From positions 1 through 49,929 of the forward strand of contig WANQ01000005.1 of NCBI GenBank assembly GCA_015521735.1: a stretch of DNA of 49,929 nucleotides, written 5' to 3'. The notes below the pieces were generated by a model, which was given only the letters and a program-made list of their open reading frames with translations, made no database searches and had not been told where the DNA came from. Within the stretch, counting starts at the first letter, position 1. Every line of letters begins with the position of its first letter. Shown here in pieces: positions 26,297-35,606 of the stretch. Origin of the DNA: Pyrodictiaceae archaeon (GTDB lineage: Archaea; Thermoproteota; Thermoprotei_A; Sulfolobales; WANQ01). The translations under genes were made by a program, and so were the position numbers.

Positions 26297-26872
26297 ATAA
26301 AATTCTATGTATGTAACGATACCTATAAACCTTCAGATGATACATTCTTATTAATGGATTTAATAAAGTTGGAGGGCTCTGAAAAAGTTATGGAAATAGG
26401 TACTGGAAGCGGTATTATACTAGCGTATACTTTAATCAATGGAGCCTCCTATGGCGTAGGGATAGATGTGAATCCATATGCGTGTATAAGCACAATGTTA
26501 ACACTTAAAGCAAATAATGTATACGATAAGGCCGATATTATTCTATGCGATGGATTAACATGTATAAACAAGCATGAATACTTTGACGTAGTAATATTTA
26601 ATCCACCATATACTCCTGGAGTAGAAGTACACGATTACATAGACTTAGCTTTAATTGGTGGGCCTACAGGTAAAGAAGTCTTAATGCAACTACTACCATA
26701 CATGGCTAACGTATTAAGAAATGGAGGTAAAGCCTACATAATAGTATCGGAGCCTCCAAGTGCAGAAAAAGTACATGAGATGTTACGTGAACTCGGCTTC
26801 AAGAAAACTAGGTCTCTATCCAAGAAATTCTTCTATGAAACAATACATGCTCTCGAGCTAGTTAAGATTTAG
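26297..26872 (+). CDS. HemK2/Mtq2-like N5-glutamine methyltransferase, probable ATA start
   Basis: About 191 residues. YKPSDDTFLL, motif I VMEIGTGSGIILAY and the NPPY motif (IFNPPYTPG) identify an Mtq2/HemK2 enzyme, which methylates the GGQ glutamine of release factor aRF1. Between the ksgA stop and the conserved core there is no ATG, GTG or TTG. The only standard start, ATG 26180, would add ~39 residues overlapping ksgA. ATA 26297, two bases after the ksgA stop, gives a family-like start (KFYVCNDTYKPSDD). Confidence 0.85.
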   Translation: MKFYVCNDTYKPSDDTFLLMDLIKLEGSEKVMEIGTGSGIILAYTLINGASYGVGIDVNPYACISTMLTLKANNVYDKADIILCDGLTCINKHEYFDVVIFNPPYTPGVEVHDYIDLALIGGPTGKEVLMQLLPYMANVLRNGGKAYIIVSEPPSAEKVHEMLRELGFKKTRSLSKKFFYETIHALELVKI

Positions 26873-26930
26873 TCTATGCTTAATACAGACGTAGTCTAGT
26901 AAGTGAAAAACGGATACTAAGGTAATCGTA

Positions 26931-27665
26931 ATGCTTGGACGTTATGTTAGAGTAGTTGTAGTAGGAATAGAGGGTGAGATAAATCTAGGCTTTATAGCTA
27001 GACTAGTAAAGAATTTTGAAGCAGATGACCTATACCTAGTTTCTCCTATAGCAAAAATTACTGAAGAAGCACGCAGGTTTGCTGCAAAAGGTGTTGGCGT
27101 CTTAGAGAAAACCGTTATCGTCAACACATTAGAGGAAGCTTTGAAGGGAATAGACTTATCAGCTTGTACTTCAGCTAAAATAGGTGAAGAAAAAGATGTT
27201 CTACGTCACCCTATAACTCCCTGGGAATTCGCTGAACTAGCCCTAAAGAGGAATAGAATAGCAGTAGTATTCGGCCGTGAAAGCGTAGGGCTAACTAGAG
27301 AAGAATTATCCCAGTGTGATTTAATGGTAACTATTCCAGGAAATCCTGAGTACCCTGTTATGAATCTTTCCCATGCCGTAGCAGTCATATTATATGAATT
27401 ATACAAAGTATTCAGTAGTCATAGGGGATTCAAATACGAAGCACCCAATCGTAATATTCTTGACAAGATAATGGAGTATTTTAACAACATTGTAAATGAG
27501 GTAGAATTAGATGAAAGACGTAAACATAAGATAACTACTAGTTTCAGAAGATTAATCTTTAAATCTAATATTGACAAAGCTGAAGCATACAATGTATTAT
27601 ACATAATGAGGAAAATCTATGTTAAGCTTGCAGGGAGGGATCATGGAAATACTAGTAACGACTAA
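26931..27665 (+). CDS. trmJ: tRNA ribose 2'-O-methyltransferase TrmJ (SPOUT family)
   Basis: A 244-residue protein. The TrmH/TrmJ motifs are VVVVGIEGEINLGFIARLVKNF, AVVFGRESVGLTREEL, and IPGNPEYPVMNLSHAVAVILYEL. Archaeal TrmJ methylates the ribose of C32 in tRNA. The C-terminal tail (~190-244) is a charged helical extension. Overlaps the next gene by 23 bases. Confidence 0.88.
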   Translation: MLGRYVRVVVVGIEGEINLGFIARLVKNFEADDLYLVSPIAKITEEARRFAAKGVGVLEKTVIVNTLEEALKGIDLSACTSAKIGEEKDVLRHPITPWEFAELALKRNRIAVVFGRESVGLTREELSQCDLMVTIPGNPEYPVMNLSHAVAVILYELYKVFSSHRGFKYEAPNRNILDKIMEYFNNIVNEVELDERRKHKITTSFRRLIFKSNIDKAEAYNVLYIMRKIYVKLAGRDHGNTSND

Positions 27666-28719
27666 TCCAGGCATAGAGGATTTAGTTGAAGAAGAGCTAT
27701 GGGAGATATTTGGTAAATGTATTGAAAGAATAGAATATAAGAAGAATAGGGGCAGACTAGTGTTCTCCATAGATGATTGTACAAAGTACATAGCTGAAAG
27801 AATATACACGATGACAATGATACATAGAGCAGGAATATTAGTAGCACAAGGTAAGGTTGATAAGGCTAAAGACGGGCTAAATGACGTGTTCAATACAATA
27901 TATTCGTCAGATATATATGGGTATGTTACACCTTACATGAAATTTGCTATTAGAGCTGAGAGAATAGGTAGGAACCACGAATACACATCAATAGACATAG
28001 CAAGGGTAGCAGGTGATGCCGTAATAGAAGCAGTAGAGAAAAAGTATGGTATGAGACCTAAAGTAGACTTGGATTACCCTAACATAGTTATACACGTTGA
28101 TGTGGTAGAGGACAATCTTTATGTATACATAGCGTTTACTGGAGATATATCTATGCATCGTCGAGGCTATAGAATATATGACCATCCTGCAGCGTTAAAA
28201 CCTACATTAGCTGCAGCTATGATAAGGCTTTCCAGAGCAGTTGATGGCGAAATTATAATGGATTCCATGTGTGGTGGTGGTACTATACCCATAGAGGCAG
28301 CTTTAACATTTGAGAACACGCGTCAAATATGCATGGACATAAATCCAGTACATATTAAGGGCGCTGAAATAAATGCTATAGCTGCAAACGTACGTAATAG
28401 AATAGAGTTTATAGTAGGTGATGCATCAAAAATACATGAGTATGTTAAAACAAGTATTGATAGAATAATATCGAATCCACCATATGGAATACGTGTAGGA
28501 AATCCACGTGCAATAAGAGAATTATATAAGAGGTTTATAATTAATGTTCCTAAAGTCTTAAGTGAAAACGCTACTATCACACTAATAACTACAGAACATA
28601 AAGTAATCGAGGAAACAATCACTAATGAAGGATCTCCGCTAGTGAAAATTCATGAAAGAATAGTATCTCACGGCAATTTATGGCCTAAGATCATGGTTTT
28701 AAGGGTAGAGAAACCCTAA
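27643..28719 (+). CDS. THUMP-domain tRNA guanine-N2 methyltransferase (Trm14-like)
   Basis: About 358 residues. N-terminal ferredoxin-like/THUMP domain (~1-155), then SMHRRGYR, DSMCGGGTIPIEAALT (motif I) and SNPPYGIRVG (motif IV), as in Trm14/TrmN enzymes that make m2G at position 6 of tRNA. ATG 27643 behind GGGAGGG fits the family start better than ATG 27619. Overlaps trmJ. Confidence 0.88.
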   Translation: MEILVTTNPGIEDLVEEELWEIFGKCIERIEYKKNRGRLVFSIDDCTKYIAERIYTMTMIHRAGILVAQGKVDKAKDGLNDVFNTIYSSDIYGYVTPYMKFAIRAERIGRNHEYTSIDIARVAGDAVIEAVEKKYGMRPKVDLDYPNIVIHVDVVEDNLYVYIAFTGDISMHRRGYRIYDHPAALKPTLAAAMIRLSRAVDGEIIMDSMCGGGTIPIEAALTFENTRQICMDINPVHIKGAEINAIAANVRNRIEFIVGDASKIHEYVKTSIDRIISNPPYGIRVGNPRAIRELYKRFIINVPKVLSENATITLITTEHKVIEETITNEGSPLVKIHERIVSHGNLWPKIMVLRVEKP

Positions 28720-28779
28720 ATACTTATAAACTTTCCCGGATAAAGCCGTAACCAGTAAGCAGAACGGGGATGCAGTAAA

Positions 28780-29307
28780 ATGCCCATGAAACCTGCCAGA
28801 TGTTATACGCATTTCTCGGGACCACCATATACTAGGAAGGAGTACATACCAGGTGTACCTCCTCCAAAAATATCTAAGTTTGAAATGGGCAATATTAAGG
28901 GAAGCTACGACTATGTAGTTGAATTAGTCGTATTAGAAGCTGGACAAATAAGACATAATGCTTTGGAAGCAGCACGTGTAATGGCCCATAAATACATGTC
29001 GACAACAGTAGGTGAAAACAATTACTTCCTAAAAATAAGAGTATATCCCCACCATGTGTTAAGAGAACATAAAATGATGGCTTTTGCAGGCGCAGATCGT
29101 CTCCAAGAAGGTATGAGGCACGCATTCGGAAAACCAGTTGGTACAGCTGCCAGAGTATATCCCGGACAAGCAGTAATGGAGATTAGGGTTAGAAAAGAAC
29201 ACCTAGACCATGCTAAAGAAGCACTTAGACGTAGTGGATCTAAACTACCGTTACCAACAAGGATAATTATCAAGGAGTACAAGACAGGTAAAATAGTAGC
29301 AGGGTAA
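28780..29307 (+). CDS. rpl10e: Ribosomal protein L10e
   Basis: A 175-residue protein with the L10e (uL16) signatures: [20 protein letters not shown] at the N-terminus, [27 protein letters not shown] and [11 protein letters not shown]. It sits at the A-site side of the 50S subunit. A TATA-like element (ACTTATAAAC) is visible ~50 bases upstream. Confidence 0.96.
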   Translation: MPMKPARCYTHFSGPPYTRKEYIPGVPPPKISKFEMGNIKGSYDYVVELVVLEAGQIRHNALEAARVMAHKYMSTTVGENNYFLKIRVYPHHVLREHKMMAFAGADRLQEGMRHAFGKPVGTAARVYPGQAVMEIRVRKEHLDHAKEALRRSGSKLPLPTRIIIKEYKTGKIVAG

Positions 29308-29399
29308 ACTGGAAACCATATAATGGTTTTCTACTTAACAGCAACTTTACTCTAATAGTAAACTGAATTTCTATTCTTAGATTGAGTTAAGGTAATAGT

Positions 29400-30413
29400 A
29401 TGGAATACGACTTCGAGTTAGATAAAGTAGTTGAACATATAAAAAAAGCTGGTGCAAGGAGAATACTATTACAATTACCTAATGGTCTTAAAAGATATCA
29501 TGAATATATCGTAGATTACATAGAATCCAGGCTCAAAGGTATCAGCATATACGTATCACTTGCGCCAACATATGGTGCATGCGATGTAGCCGTTGATGAA
29601 GCACGTAGACTAGGCGTAGACTTGATAGTACATGTAGGCCACAATAAGTATCCATACTATGAGCCGGAAATACCAGTAATCTTTGTTAATGCATATTATA
29701 AGTGGAAGCCTGATACACATGTATTAAGTGTAGCTTCAGATACATTACGTGAACTCAATTGTAAAAGTATAGCATTAGCCTCCGTGATACAGCATATTAA
29801 AAACATTGATTATGTGAAAGAATTCCTGGAGCTTAAAGGCTTCAAAGTGATTATACCAAAACCACTTAAAGGTTTATCACTAATGCCTGGGCAAGTACTT
29901 GGCTGTGAATATTCTAGTTTTATTAATGTTAGAGAGAATGTGGACTGCTATCTAATAATAGCAGGAGGGATGTTTCATGCTCTAGGATTATGGCTTGCTA
30001 CTAGAAAGCATGTAGTTAAACTTGATCCCTACGAGAACAAAGTAGTAATAGTAGACAAGATGGGAGAGAAAGTACTCAAGAAGAGGTATATGATTCTTAT
30101 GAAGGCTTTGGATTCAAAGTCTATGGGTATAATAGATGGCGTTAAGCCAGGTCAGCATAGGCCTTGGCTCGTAAGACTGTTAGAGAAGAAGGCATTAAAG
30201 AAAGGATTAAAGGTAAGGATATATACAACAGATTATCTTGACATGAATAGACTAATAAACATAGATACATGTAACGTGGATTTCTACGTCATAACACTAT
30301 GTCCTAGGATACCAATAGATGATTTAAGCGATTATCATAAACCAGTACTTACACCTGGAGAAGCCTTAATGGTTTTAGACAACAACTTATCAGACTATAG
30401 GTTTCCTTGGTAA
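29400..30413 (+). CDS. dph2: Diphthamide synthase Dph2
   Basis: A 337-residue protein. Three Cys that hold the radical [4Fe-4S] cluster are visible: Cys61 (YGACDVA), Cys169 (LGCEYS) and Cys301 (LCPRIP). It transfers the aminocarboxypropyl group of SAM to a histidine of EF-2, the first step of diphthamide synthesis. It is followed 6 bases later by the METTL5-like gene. Confidence 0.93.
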   Translation: MEYDFELDKVVEHIKKAGARRILLQLPNGLKRYHEYIVDYIESRLKGISIYVSLAPTYGACDVAVDEARRLGVDLIVHVGHNKYPYYEPEIPVIFVNAYYKWKPDTHVLSVASDTLRELNCKSIALASVIQHIKNIDYVKEFLELKGFKVIIPKPLKGLSLMPGQVLGCEYSSFINVRENVDCYLIIAGGMFHALGLWLATRKHVVKLDPYENKVVIVDKMGEKVLKKRYMILMKALDSKSMGIIDGVKPGQHRPWLVRLLEKKALKKGLKVRIYTTDYLDMNRLINIDTCNVDFYVITLCPRIPIDDLSDYHKPVLTPGEALMVLDNNLSDYRFPW

Positions 30414-30419
30414 AGATTT

Positions 30420-31046
30420 ATGCTTAAGAAAGAACTAGAACTACTGGTTCAACGTATATCACCTATACATAAGCCTAAACTGTACTTGGAGCAATACACG
30501 ACACCTGCAAATATAGTAGCTGATATGGTTTGGGAAGCCTTTATGCGTGGAGATATAGAAGATCGCGTAGTAGCTGATCTGGGATGTGGTTCTGGAAGAA
30601 TAGCTTATGCGTCATTGATGCTAGGTGCTAGCTATGTATTATGCATAGACATAGATTTAGATGTAGTTGACCTAGCTCATAGAAATCACGCAAAATTACT
30701 TGGACCAAATGATTTCGCAAAAATAGACTACATAGTGTTAAATGTATTAAGTAATGGTATTAGGAGAGTAGACGTAGTATTACAGAACCCTCCATTCGGC
30801 ATTAGATCTAGCGTAAGAGATCTAGAATTCCTGGATCAAGCATTCAAAATAGCGTCCACAATATATAGCCTTCATAGATCTAATAGTGAAAGCAGAATAC
30901 TTATAGCTAAGATAGCACGGGACAGAGGATTCGACTACGCGTTGATAAAGACATATGATTTCCCTATTCCTCAACTCCATGAAAGACATCGTAGGAGAAT
31001 ATACTATATTAAGGTTGATCTCTGGAGATTTGCTAGAAGAAAATAA
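30420..31046 (+). CDS. METTL5-like RNA adenine-N6 methyltransferase
   Basis: A 208-residue protein. LEQYTTPANIVADMVW is a typical N-terminal segment, motif I is VADLGCGSGRIAYASLM, and motif IV is QNPPFGIR, an NPPF of N6-adenine methylases. Human METTL5 modifies 18S rRNA; the archaeal members are assumed to act on rRNA. Likely cotranscribed with dph2 and csl4. Confidence 0.85.
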   Translation: MLKKELELLVQRISPIHKPKLYLEQYTTPANIVADMVWEAFMRGDIEDRVVADLGCGSGRIAYASLMLGASYVLCIDIDLDVVDLAHRNHAKLLGPNDFAKIDYIVLNVLSNGIRRVDVVLQNPPFGIRSSVRDLEFLDQAFKIASTIYSLHRSNSESRILIAKIARDRGFDYALIKTYDFPIPQLHERHRRRIYYIKVDLWRFARRK

Positions 31047-31081
31047 GTATCCCAGACAAATAACCATAGCGGCTAATTAAG

Positions 31082-31687
31082 GTGGAAAACTTGGCTGAAA
31101 AACTAGCTCTTCCATCCGATATACTTGCAGTAATAGAAGAATTCATGCCAGGAGAAGGAACGTATAGTGATGAAAAAGGGTTCATTAGATCAGCTAGACT
31201 AGGCTACGTATACAAGGATAAGATATTCAAGGTAGTTTCAGTTAAACATCCACTAGGAAAACCATTCATACCAAAGCAAGGCATGATAGTATTAGGTGTA
31301 GTGACTAGTGTTAAAGAGGACTTAGTATTCGTCGACATAATAGCAGATAAAGATGGTAAAATGTTTTCAGGGAAGTTTACAGGCATTATACACCTATCAC
31401 AAGCAAGTAAGGTTTTCATAAAAACAATAGAGGACGCATTCAAGTTATCCGATATAGTTCTAGCTAAAGTACTAACAGATAGAATACCACCTTACCAGCT
31501 AACAACAAAGCCACCTGAACTAGGAGTTATCGCTGCCATGTGCTCCAAATGTGGAGAAATAATGATACGTAAGGATGAAAACACCCTACTATGCCCTAGG
31601 TGCGGTAACGTTGAGAAGAGAAAAGTTGCAGCAAGCTACCTCATTAGGCCTAATCCCAAGAACAATAAGAAGAGAGTTAGAGGTTAA
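31082..31687 (+). CDS. csl4: Exosome RNA-binding subunit Csl4
   Basis: A 201-residue protein: an N-terminal domain (PSDILAVIEEFMPGEGTYSD), an S1 domain (GMIVLGVVTSVKEDLVFVDI, SGKFTGIIHLSQAS), and a C-terminal zinc ribbon (CSKCGEI, CPRCGN). It caps the archaeal exosome and helps to recruit RNA. Starts at GTG 31082. Confidence 0.94.
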   Translation: MENLAEKLALPSDILAVIEEFMPGEGTYSDEKGFIRSARLGYVYKDKIFKVVSVKHPLGKPFIPKQGMIVLGVVTSVKEDLVFVDIIADKDGKMFSGKFTGIIHLSQASKVFIKTIEDAFKLSDIVLAKVLTDRIPPYQLTTKPPELGVIAAMCSKCGEIMIRKDENTLLCPRCGNVEKRKVAASYLIRPNPKNNKKRVRG

Positions 31688-31693
31688 GGTAAT

Positions 31694-32320
31694 GTGCCTA
31701 TAATAAGAAAATTTGTTTTAAACTGTATAGATAAGGAAACGTGTATGGAGCTAGTTAACACGTTACTAGAAAATCTTCCAGCAACAACATACTTATCATA
31801 TAGGCTACGTGGAGATAAATTAGAAATAACGGTGTATGGGCTTAAACACGAAGTACAAAATATATGGTCTTTAATCAAGTACTATTATAGCAATGTACTT
31901 AAGATAATGTCACAGAAATACAAAGAATACAAAGAGTACCCTATAGACTACATAGTTTCGAAAACACGTAGAACATTCCCACCAGACATACTTGTGGAGA
32001 TATTAAAGGTAAAAGGATTCCATGCCTTACATGAGGACAATATAATCAAAACAAACGCGCCTATTGAGGAAGTATTAGAACTAGCATCCAAGATAGCAGA
32101 ACTACTTGACAAGATAAAGTATGATGTTAGAGGAAAAGCTACCAAGAAAGTAGTAGTCTTAACGTCATTACTACTTAAAATGGATCCTAATGATGCAATA
32201 AACAGATTACTAAATGAAGGTATATTAAGAAAAGACGATGAAGGTAAACCCATACTTGCAATAGATAAAGAAACAGCTATAACAAGGATCAAAACAATAT
32301 TTAAGCAACTATTACATTAG
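31694..32320 (+). CDS. DUF2067-like archaeal protein
   Basis: A 208-residue protein starting at GTG 31694. It is alpha/beta in the first half and helical in the second (IEEVLELASKIAELLDKIKY). Its position between csl4 and rpoL and its pattern fit the crenarchaeal DUF2067 family, which has no known function. Assignment is from context and memory of the family, so moderate. Confidence 0.6.
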   Translation: MPIIRKFVLNCIDKETCMELVNTLLENLPATTYLSYRLRGDKLEITVYGLKHEVQNIWSLIKYYYSNVLKIMSQKYKEYKEYPIDYIVSKTRRTFPPDILVEILKVKGFHALHEDNIIKTNAPIEEVLELASKIAELLDKIKYDVRGKATKKVVVLTSLLLKMDPNDAINRLLNEGILRKDDEGKPILAIDKETAITRIKTIFKQLLH

Positions 32321-32339
32321 GTAACGATAGGTGCTATTA

Positions 32340-32624
32340 ATGTCAAGGATAGAGATTATAAAGAATACAGAGAAAGAATTAGTTCTAACTATAGCAGATG
32401 AAGATCATACAATAGGTAACTTAATATCAAAATTAGCTGAAAATAAGCAAGGCGTAGTATATTCAGCCTATAGAATAGAGCACCCATTAATACCTAAGCT
32501 AACAATAACAATAGTTACTGATGGGTCAACAAAACCTCTAGAGATACTTAGAGAAGTACTTAAAGACATAATGGAAATGTCTAGGGAATTTGAGGAAAAA
32601 TTAAGTAAACAAGTAAAGAAGTAG
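32340..32624 (+). CDS. rpoL: RNA polymerase subunit L (Rpb11 homologue)
   Basis: A 94-residue protein with the Rpb11/RpoL signature LTIADEDHTIGNLISKLAE and VVYSAYRIEHPL. It dimerises with RpoD as the assembly platform of RNA polymerase. ATG 32340 behind ATAGGTG is preferred over GTG 32331. The reading frame stays open for 130 codons after its TAG stop (see next gene). Confidence 0.94.
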   Translation: MSRIEIIKNTEKELVLTIADEDHTIGNLISKLAENKQGVVYSAYRIEHPLIPKLTITIVTDGSTKPLEILREVLKDIMEMSREFEEKLSKQVKK

Positions 32625-32666
32625 TACATCGAGGTAAATAGCACGTTAATTAAAAAGGAATCACGT

Positions 32667-33017
32667 ATAGGACTTATCCGTATCATAAATTGTTCAAAGT
32701 TTAAGTCACTGTTAGCTCTAGTCCTTGTAGTTCGAGGTTTTAAATCAATAGATAATTTAATTATAGTAGAAGCTAGTTCAACGAAAAACCTTGTGGAAAA
32801 AACCCTTAGTGAGAGCATTATGGATGAGGTAAAGTATATAGTATGCTTTAATGGAGAAGTAAGTAAAGTTTTCTGTAGAGAATTGGAGGTTCTAGGCAAA
32901 AGGGTTATCAGCTTAAATGAGTTAAGAAAGCATTATGAGTACATAGACTATTATGTCGAGTTCTTTAGCAAGATAGTGCATGCAACTACAAAGATCCTTG
33001 GCTGCACTAGCGATTAA
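32667..33017 (+). CDS. Unknown protein, probable ATA start
   Basis: The first standard start is GTG 32793, giving 74 residues, but well-formed coding sequence extends upstream (LIRIINCSKFKSLLALVLVV, then DNLIIVEASS). ATA 32667 has AAGGA seven bases before it, giving 116 residues with an alternating alpha/beta Rossmann-like pattern. I do not recognise the family. Readthrough of the in-frame rpoL stop is a less likely alternative. Confidence 0.55.
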   Translation: MGLIRIINCSKFKSLLALVLVVRGFKSIDNLIIVEASSTKNLVEKTLSESIMDEVKYIVCFNGEVSKVFCRELEVLGKRVISLNELRKHYEYIDYYVEFFSKIVHATTKILGCTSD

Positions 33018-33117
33018 ACATGGAGTGCATAACATAAATAATCCCCTATACTAATACCTAGAACCAGTCCTCTCAATGTGAATACCTAGTAGAGCGTTAA
33101 AGTAAAGGTGTAAGATA

Positions 33118-33465
33118 ATGTTTTGCCCCAAGTGTGGTACACTAATGAAGCCTAAGAAAGTGGACGGTAAAACAATACTAGTATGCCCTAGATGTGGCTA
33201 CACAGTTGAGCCAAAAGGATCAAGGGGCATCATGTCAATGTATAAGACAACTACTAGAATACAGCATACAGAGAAAGAGAAAATAATAGTACTCGATGAG
33301 TCAAAGTTACCTAAGGTACTACCTAAAACAAGAGACGTCATATGCCCTAAGTGTGGTCATAATGAAGCATACTATTGGGTAATACAGACACGTAGAGCTG
33401 ATGAACCGCCAACAAGGTTCTTCAAGTGTACGAGGTGTGGCCATGTTTGGAGAGAATATGCGTAG
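33118..33465 (+). CDS. tfs: Transcription factor S (TFS)
   Basis: A 115-residue protein with two zinc ribbons: CPKCGTLM...CPRCGY at the N-terminus and CPKCGHNEAYYW...CTRCGHVW at the C-terminus. The loop RRADEPPTRFFKC holds the catalytic Asp-Glu pair that stimulates RNA cleavage by stalled polymerase, as in TFIIS. Its stop overlaps the next gene by 8 bases. Confidence 0.95.
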   Translation: MFCPKCGTLMKPKKVDGKTILVCPRCGYTVEPKGSRGIMSMYKTTTRIQHTEKEKIIVLDESKLPKVLPKTRDVICPKCGHNEAYYWVIQTRRADEPPTRFFKCTRCGHVWREYA

Positions 33466-33670
33466 CGAACAATACTTAAAAGAATACATTAAGTTAGTTG
33501 AAAGAGTACTTAAAAAGAACCTAGAAGACCTAATAGAAGCCTACCTTAGAACACCGCCCCAGGTATCATCGAAAATCTACATATATAGGTCTCTAAGGAG
33601 AACTCAAAACCTATTATCATGTACTCATAGTCTTTACGAGAAAATGCAACAACATTTTAAGGGAGAGTAA
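33458..33670 (+). CDS. Small helical hypothetical protein overlapping tfs
   Basis: A 70-residue protein (MRSEQYLKEYIKLVERVLKK...) starting at ATG 33458, which overlaps the tfs stop; ATG 33443 in frame is an alternative. Predicted all-helical with a Tyr- and Arg-rich centre. It lies between tfs and pcna in a tight array, so it is probably expressed. Family unknown. Confidence 0.6.
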   Translation: MRSEQYLKEYIKLVERVLKKNLEDLIEAYLRTPPQVSSKIYIYRSLRRTQNLLSCTHSLYEKMQQHFKGE

Positions 33671-33695
33671 TGAAAACAATGTTTAGGGGTAGTAT

Positions 33696-34439
33696 ATGAA
33701 GCTGTTATTCTTTGACGCAAGAGTATGGAGATACGTTATATCAGCTATAGGTAAGATAATAGAAGAAGGAGTATTCGTAGTCAATAATGAAGGACTTAGA
33801 CTAAGAGCTATGGACCCGTCACATGTAGTATTAATAGATTACCATGTACCTAATACAGCATTCGACGTATTTGAAGTTGAAGGAGAAGAACATATAGGTG
33901 TAAACTTTGAGGACATAGCTAGGATTATGAGAAGAGCTACTAAGGAAGATCAACTAGAACTTGCTACTGAGGCATCAAAATTCTCTATATCCTTCATAGG
34001 CAAGAGTATTAGAAAGTTTGTATTACCACAGTTAACGCTAAGCGTAGAAGAAATACCAGATATTGAGGCTAAGCTTCAGTTTAAAGCGCATGTAAGAATG
34101 ATGAGCGATACATTCAATGAACTCGTAAAAGATCTAGAACCAGTAGGTAAAGATCTTGTACTTCAAGCACTACAAGACAAGTTTATAGCTAAAGCATCAA
34201 GCGATATAGCTGAAGCAGAAATAGAAATGAGTTTAGAAGGCGGCGGCCTATTAGAATTAAACGTAGAAGAAGAATCACGTGCTGGTTACAGCCTAGACTA
34301 CTTCTCAGACATAGCAGGTGCATCCAAAGCAGCTGATAATGTGTCAATACACTTTTCAACCGATATGCCGTGCAAGATAGAGTTTGAGTTACCCCAAGGA
34401 GCTAGGCTGAGATTTTATGTCGCACCACGCGTCGAGTAA
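33696..34439 (+). CDS. pcn: DNA polymerase sliding clamp PCNA
   Basis: A 247-residue protein of normal PCNA length. RLRAMDPSHVVLIDYHVP, RKFVLPQLTLS and the C-terminal DMPCKIEFELPQGARLRFYVAPRVE mark the two-domain clamp. Crenarchaea often have several PCNA subunits; only one is in the window. FEN-1 encoded in this window has a matching PIP box. Overlaps priS if the latter starts at 34417. Confidence 0.95.
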   Translation: MKLLFFDARVWRYVISAIGKIIEEGVFVVNNEGLRLRAMDPSHVVLIDYHVPNTAFDVFEVEGEEHIGVNFEDIARIMRRATKEDQLELATEASKFSISFIGKSIRKFVLPQLTLSVEEIPDIEAKLQFKAHVRMMSDTFNELVKDLEPVGKDLVLQALQDKFIAKASSDIAEAEIEMSLEGGGLLELNVEEESRAGYSLDYFSDIAGASKAADNVSIHFSTDMPCKIEFELPQGARLRFYVAPRVE

Positions 34440-35604
34440 TAGTATGAAGCAGATAATAGCGTTATTTAAAGAGTATTATAGGAAAGCTCAGCTAATACTT
34501 CCTAAGGACTATGCTCTAAGAGAATTCGCTATTCAACCATTTAACTCAAACACATATATTAGACACCTAGCATTTAGCTCAGTTAATGAGCTAAGAAAAT
34601 ATATTCTTGAAAAAATACCAAGACACCTATACTACTCATCAGCTAGGTATGAAAACCCTGGACTAAAAGATATGGAGTCAAAGAAATGGCTAGGATCAGA
34701 CCTAGTCTTCGACATAGACGTAGACCACATACCAGACTGTAATATCACTGAGTATTGGATCTGTCCAAATAAACACGTCTTCACTAATGAGCAAATCAAG
34801 GATAATAGATGCCCTATATGTGGAGCAAGTTTAGAGAAAACATCAATAGTTACCGATGAATGCATTACTAAAGGAGTGAGAGAACTAGTAAAACTAGTTG
34901 ACATACTAGTAGAAGACTTCGGTTTTACCAAGGATAAGATAAAATCATATTTTTCAGGACATAGAGGTTTCCATGTACATGTAGAACTAAATGAACAAGA
35001 CTCATTAATGGATTCAAACATCCGTAGAGAAATAGTTGACTACATACTAGGACTTGGCATCAATATACACCAATTAAAGCTTACCGATGAAAAAATAGGT
35101 AGAGTTAAACGACACGCACTGCTACCTAGGATAAATGATTATGGATGGAGGAGAAGAATAGCTAAAGCATTAATTGAGTATAAGAAAGATCTCAATGTGG
35201 AGGACATTATAGTAGATTACGTCTCCGGTAAACTTCAACCAAACGTATCGCATACATTAAATAATGCTGGAGTAATTCTAGAAAACCTAATAGATAAAGC
35301 AAAGGTCTTAGTAGACGAGAAGGTGACAATAGATATACATAGACTCATAAGAATACCCGGATCAATTAATGGGAAAACAGGGCTAATGGTTACTGAACTA
35401 AAATCTATAGAAAGCTTTAAGCTAACTCCCAAGTTATCGCCGTTCAAGGGCTATGCTGTATTAAAGCCATTTATAGACCTTAAAAACATGAGTATAATGT
35501 CTATGAAAATAGATTTAAGGAAAAATACTCCCGTAAAAATAGAATTACCTATAGCAATCTATATACATCTTAAAGGTTTAGGCGAGATCATGAGAATAAT
35601 TTAA
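34417..35604 (+). CDS. priS: DNA primase small subunit PriS
   Basis: About 386-395 residues. The catalytic acidic motif FDIDVDHIP, a zinc-binding insert (CPNKHVF...CPICG) and SGHRGFHVHV are all present. It makes primers together with PriL. The start is uncertain: ATG 34417 overlaps pcna by 23 bases, while ATG 34444 would start MKQIIALFKEYY, closer to homologues. Directly followed by the GINS gene. Confidence 0.94.
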   Translation: MSHHASSNSMKQIIALFKEYYRKAQLILPKDYALREFAIQPFNSNTYIRHLAFSSVNELRKYILEKIPRHLYYSSARYENPGLKDMESKKWLGSDLVFDIDVDHIPDCNITEYWICPNKHVFTNEQIKDNRCPICGASLEKTSIVTDECITKGVRELVKLVDILVEDFGFTKDKIKSYFSGHRGFHVHVELNEQDSLMDSNIRREIVDYILGLGINIHQLKLTDEKIGRVKRHALLPRINDYGWRRRIAKALIEYKKDLNVEDIIVDYVSGKLQPNVSHTLNNAGVILENLIDKAKVLVDEKVTIDIHRLIRIPGSINGKTGLMVTELKSIESFKLTPKLSPFKGYAVLKPFIDLKNMSIMSMKIDLRKNTPVKIELPIAIYIHLKGLGEIMRII

Positions 35605-35606
35605 AG

